DNA of 64,000 nucleotides from Pirellulales bacterium. GTDB lineage: Bacteria; Planctomycetota; Planctomycetia; Pirellulales; JAICIG01. The translations under genes were made by a program, and so were the position numbers. Positions 62,720 through 64,000 of the stretch are shown piece after piece. Below the pieces are notes generated by a model. That model saw only the letters and a list, made by a program, of their open reading frames with translations, had not been told where the DNA came from and did not search any database. The stretch lies in contig DATLUO010000063.1 in the NCBI GenBank assembly GCA_035533075.1, positions 41,386 to 105,385 on the forward strand. Reading direction: 5' to 3'. Every line of letters starts with the position of its first letter. The stretch's first letter is position 1.

Positions 62720-64000
62720 TCAGACCGGTGAAACGATCCGTTCCTGGATCACGCAAGTGCTCAGCAGGACCATCAGCGGCATGTCGTAGGCGGTCCGGAA
62801 GCCGTCGTCCATGCTGGGAAGCTGATCGAGCAGCGCCACGACTCGCGATCGGTCGAAGAACGGCAGCGCGTCCAGGGTCGGCCCGCGCAGCGTATCCTGG
62901 ATGAGCTGGTAGAGCCGGCCGTCGGTGTTCAGCGCAGCCGGGGGGGTCGTGACCGGGTGCTTTTGCCGGGCGTACACGGTCGCCGACAGGACCGGACGCG
63001 CGGCCTCGCGCAGCACGTATTTCTCGACCGTCCGGCGGATCTTCTGGTCAAGCGACAGGTCGCGGGCCAGCTCCACGACGTGGTGGTCCAGAAACGGCAG
63101 CCGACCCTCGATGGAGTGCGCCATCTCCATGCGGTCGCCCAGGAACGCCAACACATAATTCGGCAGCACCACTTTCGCCCACAAGTAAAGCGACTGATTC
63201 AAGGCAGCACGGCCGGCGAGCTGCCCGGCTACGTCCAGGCCCTCGACCAGCTCGCGGTAGGCATCGCGTCCGGCGAACTCGGCGTCGAAGTCGGGCGAGA
63301 ACAGGGCGCGGAGCTTGTGGGCCTGGGTGGCGCCGGTCTCCAGCCACGACGGCGCGAACCCCAGCACGGCGCGGAGGCCCTCCAGCGATGCCCCCTCGCC
63401 GTCGGGCAGCAGGAGACCGCGCGAGACCAGGTTGCGCGCTTCAAGCTGCCCGAGGAGCGTCTCGACGGCACCCGCATCTCCCTCGCCGGCCCCGTGGTCA
63501 TAGAGCCAGAGATCGCGGCGGAAATGCGGATAGCCAGCCAGGATCTCGTCGGATCCTTCCCCAGTGAGAACCACCTTGTAACCGGCATCCCGCACGGCGC
63601 GGCTGAGCAGATACTTGGCCACCCCGTGCGCGTTGATGGCGATCGTCTCGGCGTGCGCAACCGCCTCGGCGAAGTGGTCGGCCAGCTCCGTTTGCGTGAT
63701 CGGTATCGGGTGGAACTCGGCATTCGCCAGTTCGGCCATCTCCCGCGCGATCGCCGTCTCGTCGTACTCCGGCCGGTCGAAGCTGAGGGTGAACGCTCGG
63801 ACCGGATCGGAGCGCTGCCTCGCCGCCAATCCCAGCACGGCGCACGAGTCGAGCCCGCCGCTGAGGTAGCAGCCGACGGGCACATCGGCGCGGAGCCGGA
63901 GGCGGACCGCCTCATCGAGCGCCCGCCTGAACTCTTCGACGTGCTCGGCATCCGGCCGCCGCGGTCCGGCCCGGTCGGTCGTCGGATAGTCGAAATCCCA
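62720..64000 (-). CDS. asnB: Asparagine synthetase (glutamine-hydrolysing), C-terminal part; 5' end outside the window
   Basis: Transfers ammonia from glutamine to aspartate via aspartyl-AMP. The frame is open to the window edge, so the glutaminase N-terminal domain is not seen. The synthetase domain shows the ATP-binding PP-loop SGGLDS (within VGCYLSGGLDSCAVLGLAAR), DYPTTDRAGPRRPDAEHVEE upstream, VVLTGEGSDEILAGYPHFRR, LPNYVLAFLGDRMEMAHSIE and GRLPFLDHHVVELARDLSLD. The visible product is about 425 residues and ends at TGA 62722-62720. It could be an amidotransferase for a secondary metabolite rather than housekeeping AsnB; the N-terminus is needed to tell. Confidence 0.88.
   Translation of the reverse strand, partial: WDFDYPTTDRAGPRRPDAEHVEEFRRALDEAVRLRLRADVPVGCYLSGGLDSCAVLGLAARQRSDPVRAFTLSFDRPEYDETAIAREMAELANAEFHPIPITQTELADHFAEAVAHAETIAINAHGVAKYLLSRAVRDAGYKVVLTGEGSDEILAGYPHFRRDLWLYDHGAGEGDAGAVETLLGQLEARNLVSRGLLLPDGEGASLEGLRAVLGFAPSWLETGATQAHKLRALFSPDFDAEFAGRDAYRELVEGLDVAGQLAGRAALNQSLYLWAKVVLPNYVLAFLGDRMEMAHSIEGRLPFLDHHVVELARDLSLDQKIRRTVEKYVLREAARPVLSATVYARQKHPVTTPPAALNTDGRLYQLIQDTLRGPTLDALPFFDRSRVVALLDQLPSMDDGFRTAYDMPLMVLLSTCVIQERIVSPV

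Overview
The window is GC-rich chromosomal DNA that most likely comes from a planctomycete (Planctomycetota, probably order Pirellulales or a relative). The reasons are the gene families: three Tat-exported DUF1501 proteins, two membrane or periplasmic DUF1549/DUF1553 'planctomycete cytochrome' proteins with CxxCH heme motifs, a DUF1559 pseudopilin relic, a formylglycine-type sulfatase, a GH127 enzyme, a CE15-like esterase, and short membrane proteins starting with the FQFSVKGLL type of N-terminus. Taxonomy is inferred from these families only.

Layout. 1-2.3 kb: end of an ArsB/NhaD-type antiporter and a frameshifted Rpn-type nuclease. 3.0-5.7 kb: ribonuclease D convergent with an exported enolase-superfamily protein, then a small protein. 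5.9-10.5 kb: a truncated Gfo/Idh/MocA oxidoreductase, an SRPBCC protein, a GH127 glycosidase and an exported partner. 10.6-16.4 kb: a DUF1549-DUF1501-WD40 operon lying between pieces of a heme-motif terpene-cyclase-like protein. 16.8-19.8 kb: a 1003-residue carboxypeptidase-like/TlpA fusion. 20.6-25.8 kb (minus strand): tyrosine catabolism (HPPD, homogentisate dioxygenase) running into ferrochelatase and a sulfatase. 25.9-31.7 kb: CE15-like esterase, flavin-dependent halogenase, O-methyltransferase. 31.8-35.9 kb: tRNA-Glu with its promoter, csrA, an isolated nuoI, DUF2203, a PhyH oxygenase and a small coiled-coil gene. 36.5-43.2 kb: lone pntA, rfbD, a lipoprotein, a GT39-type mannosyltransferase-like protein and a CehA/McbA metallohydrolase. 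43.4-46.8 kb: DUF1501, a duplicated-HTH protein and a stretch of decayed genes. 46.8-53.9 kb: a giant FHA/coiled-coil membrane protein, a DksA-type zinc-finger protein, an HtrA protease and a transglutaminase-like protein. 54-61.7 kb: a DUF1553/DUF1501 pair split by an inserted Uma2 - AAA ATPase - TOPRIM-like module, then an exported esterase. 62.7-64 kb: the C-terminal part of an asparagine synthetase, cut by the window end.

Two things stand out. First, the ATPase/TOPRIM-like pair at 57.3-59.2 kb has the architecture of two-gene anti-phage systems. It sits inside what is normally a continuous operon, and its second gene carries a frameshift. Second, several families of palindromic repeats are scattered through the window. 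One is a 96-bp inverted repeat present twice at full length: one copy is inserted in frame inside a glycosyltransferase gene, the other supplies the stop codon of the halogenase gene. A half-copy supplies the stop codon of rfbD. Several genes are visibly decaying (frameshifts, internal deletions, truncations), so this is a chromosome with active small-repeat traffic and ongoing gene loss.
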